Position numbers and translations under genes: made by a program. The notes under the pieces are model-generated. The model ran no database searches and was not told the DNA's origin. It was given only the letters and a program-made list of their open reading frames with translations. Shown here in pieces: positions 1 to 14,393 of a DNA stretch of 14,393 nucleotides (position 1 is its first letter; every line of letters starts with the position of its first letter). Source of the DNA: Baffinella frigidus. Lineage: Eukaryota > Cryptophyceae > Cryptomonadales > Baffinellaceae. The DNA lies in the NCBI GenBank assembly GCA_026770585.1, contig MU647165.1, positions 133,151-147,543 of the forward strand. Direction: 5' to 3'.

Positions 1-180
1 CAGCACACATCACACAACACACACCACACAACACACAACACACAACACACAACACACATCACACAACACACAACACACACAACACACAACACACAACACA
101 CAACACACAGTACACAACACACAACACACAGCACACAGCATACAGTACACAGCACACAGAACACAACCCCATCCCCCTAA
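1..180. repeat. CA-rich microsatellite (CACACAACA type)
   Basis: Imperfect tandem CACACAACA and ACACAACAC units run from the left edge to about 162, then change to a CCCTAACCCC-like stretch just before the first exon copy. It is probably the end of an intron whose exon lies to the left. No coding potential is seen. Confidence 0.85.
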
Positions 181-198
181 CCCCAAACGCCAACCTAG

Positions 199-14393
<14,195 letters not shown>

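Overview
The window looks like the interior of one large, intron-dense nuclear gene on the + strand of a eukaryote, most likely a unicellular alga or protist. Seven-copy runs of the plant/algal telomere unit CCCTAAA occur twice, much of the non-coding DNA is the related unit CCCGAAA, and short GC-rich open segments are bounded by AG acceptors and GT (sometimes GC) donors. I see no promoter, start codon, stop codon, poly(A) signal, tRNA or rRNA that I can defend; both ends of the gene appear to lie outside the window. The species cannot be told from the sequence; a TTTAGGG-telomere alga (for example a prasinophyte, or a dinoflagellate-like lineage given the GC donors) is only a guess.

Coding part. 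Fourteen exon families, called A to N here, each encode 9 to 38 residues of Glu/Ala/Arg/Lys-rich helical sequence of coiled-coil or charged single-helix type. Almost every exon is in phase 0, so copies can be added or lost without breaking the frame. The one exception supports the model: exon D ends one base into a codon and exon E begins with the remaining two. Order: A (593-664), B (1167-1238 plus three short copies), C (2759-2869), D (4570-4639), E (5054-5130), F (5904-6011) with 48-bp iterations G, H (7178-7246 plus two), I (several 60-bp copies to 9027), J (9858-9905, 10422-10469), K (10718-10780), L (11524-11580 plus 27-bp iterations), M (12315-12392 plus 185-bp repeats), N (13539-13652 plus C-terminal-half repeats running off the end). 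I recognise no homologous family by name.

Nearly every family is surrounded by partial, frameshifted, stop-containing or inverted copies of the same exon. The DNA between copies is filled with a low-complexity repeat largely specific to that family: CACACAACA, a 29-mer, a 30-mer, CTAA, CT/GA, GTACCCGAAA, a 165-bp unit, a CCCAGTCAGCTG type, a CCCGAAGCCCCAAACC type, a TTGTCCGCGAAAACGC type, TATA, and poly-G.

On top of this sit at least eight fold-back (MITE-like) elements. Five share the core TTACTACACA; three have apparent target-site duplications, and at least three sit inside exon copies. The window is thus a dense record of exon/intron-unit amplification, exon decay and small fold-back insertions in a coiled-coil gene. 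Which copies are spliced into mRNA cannot be decided without transcript data.
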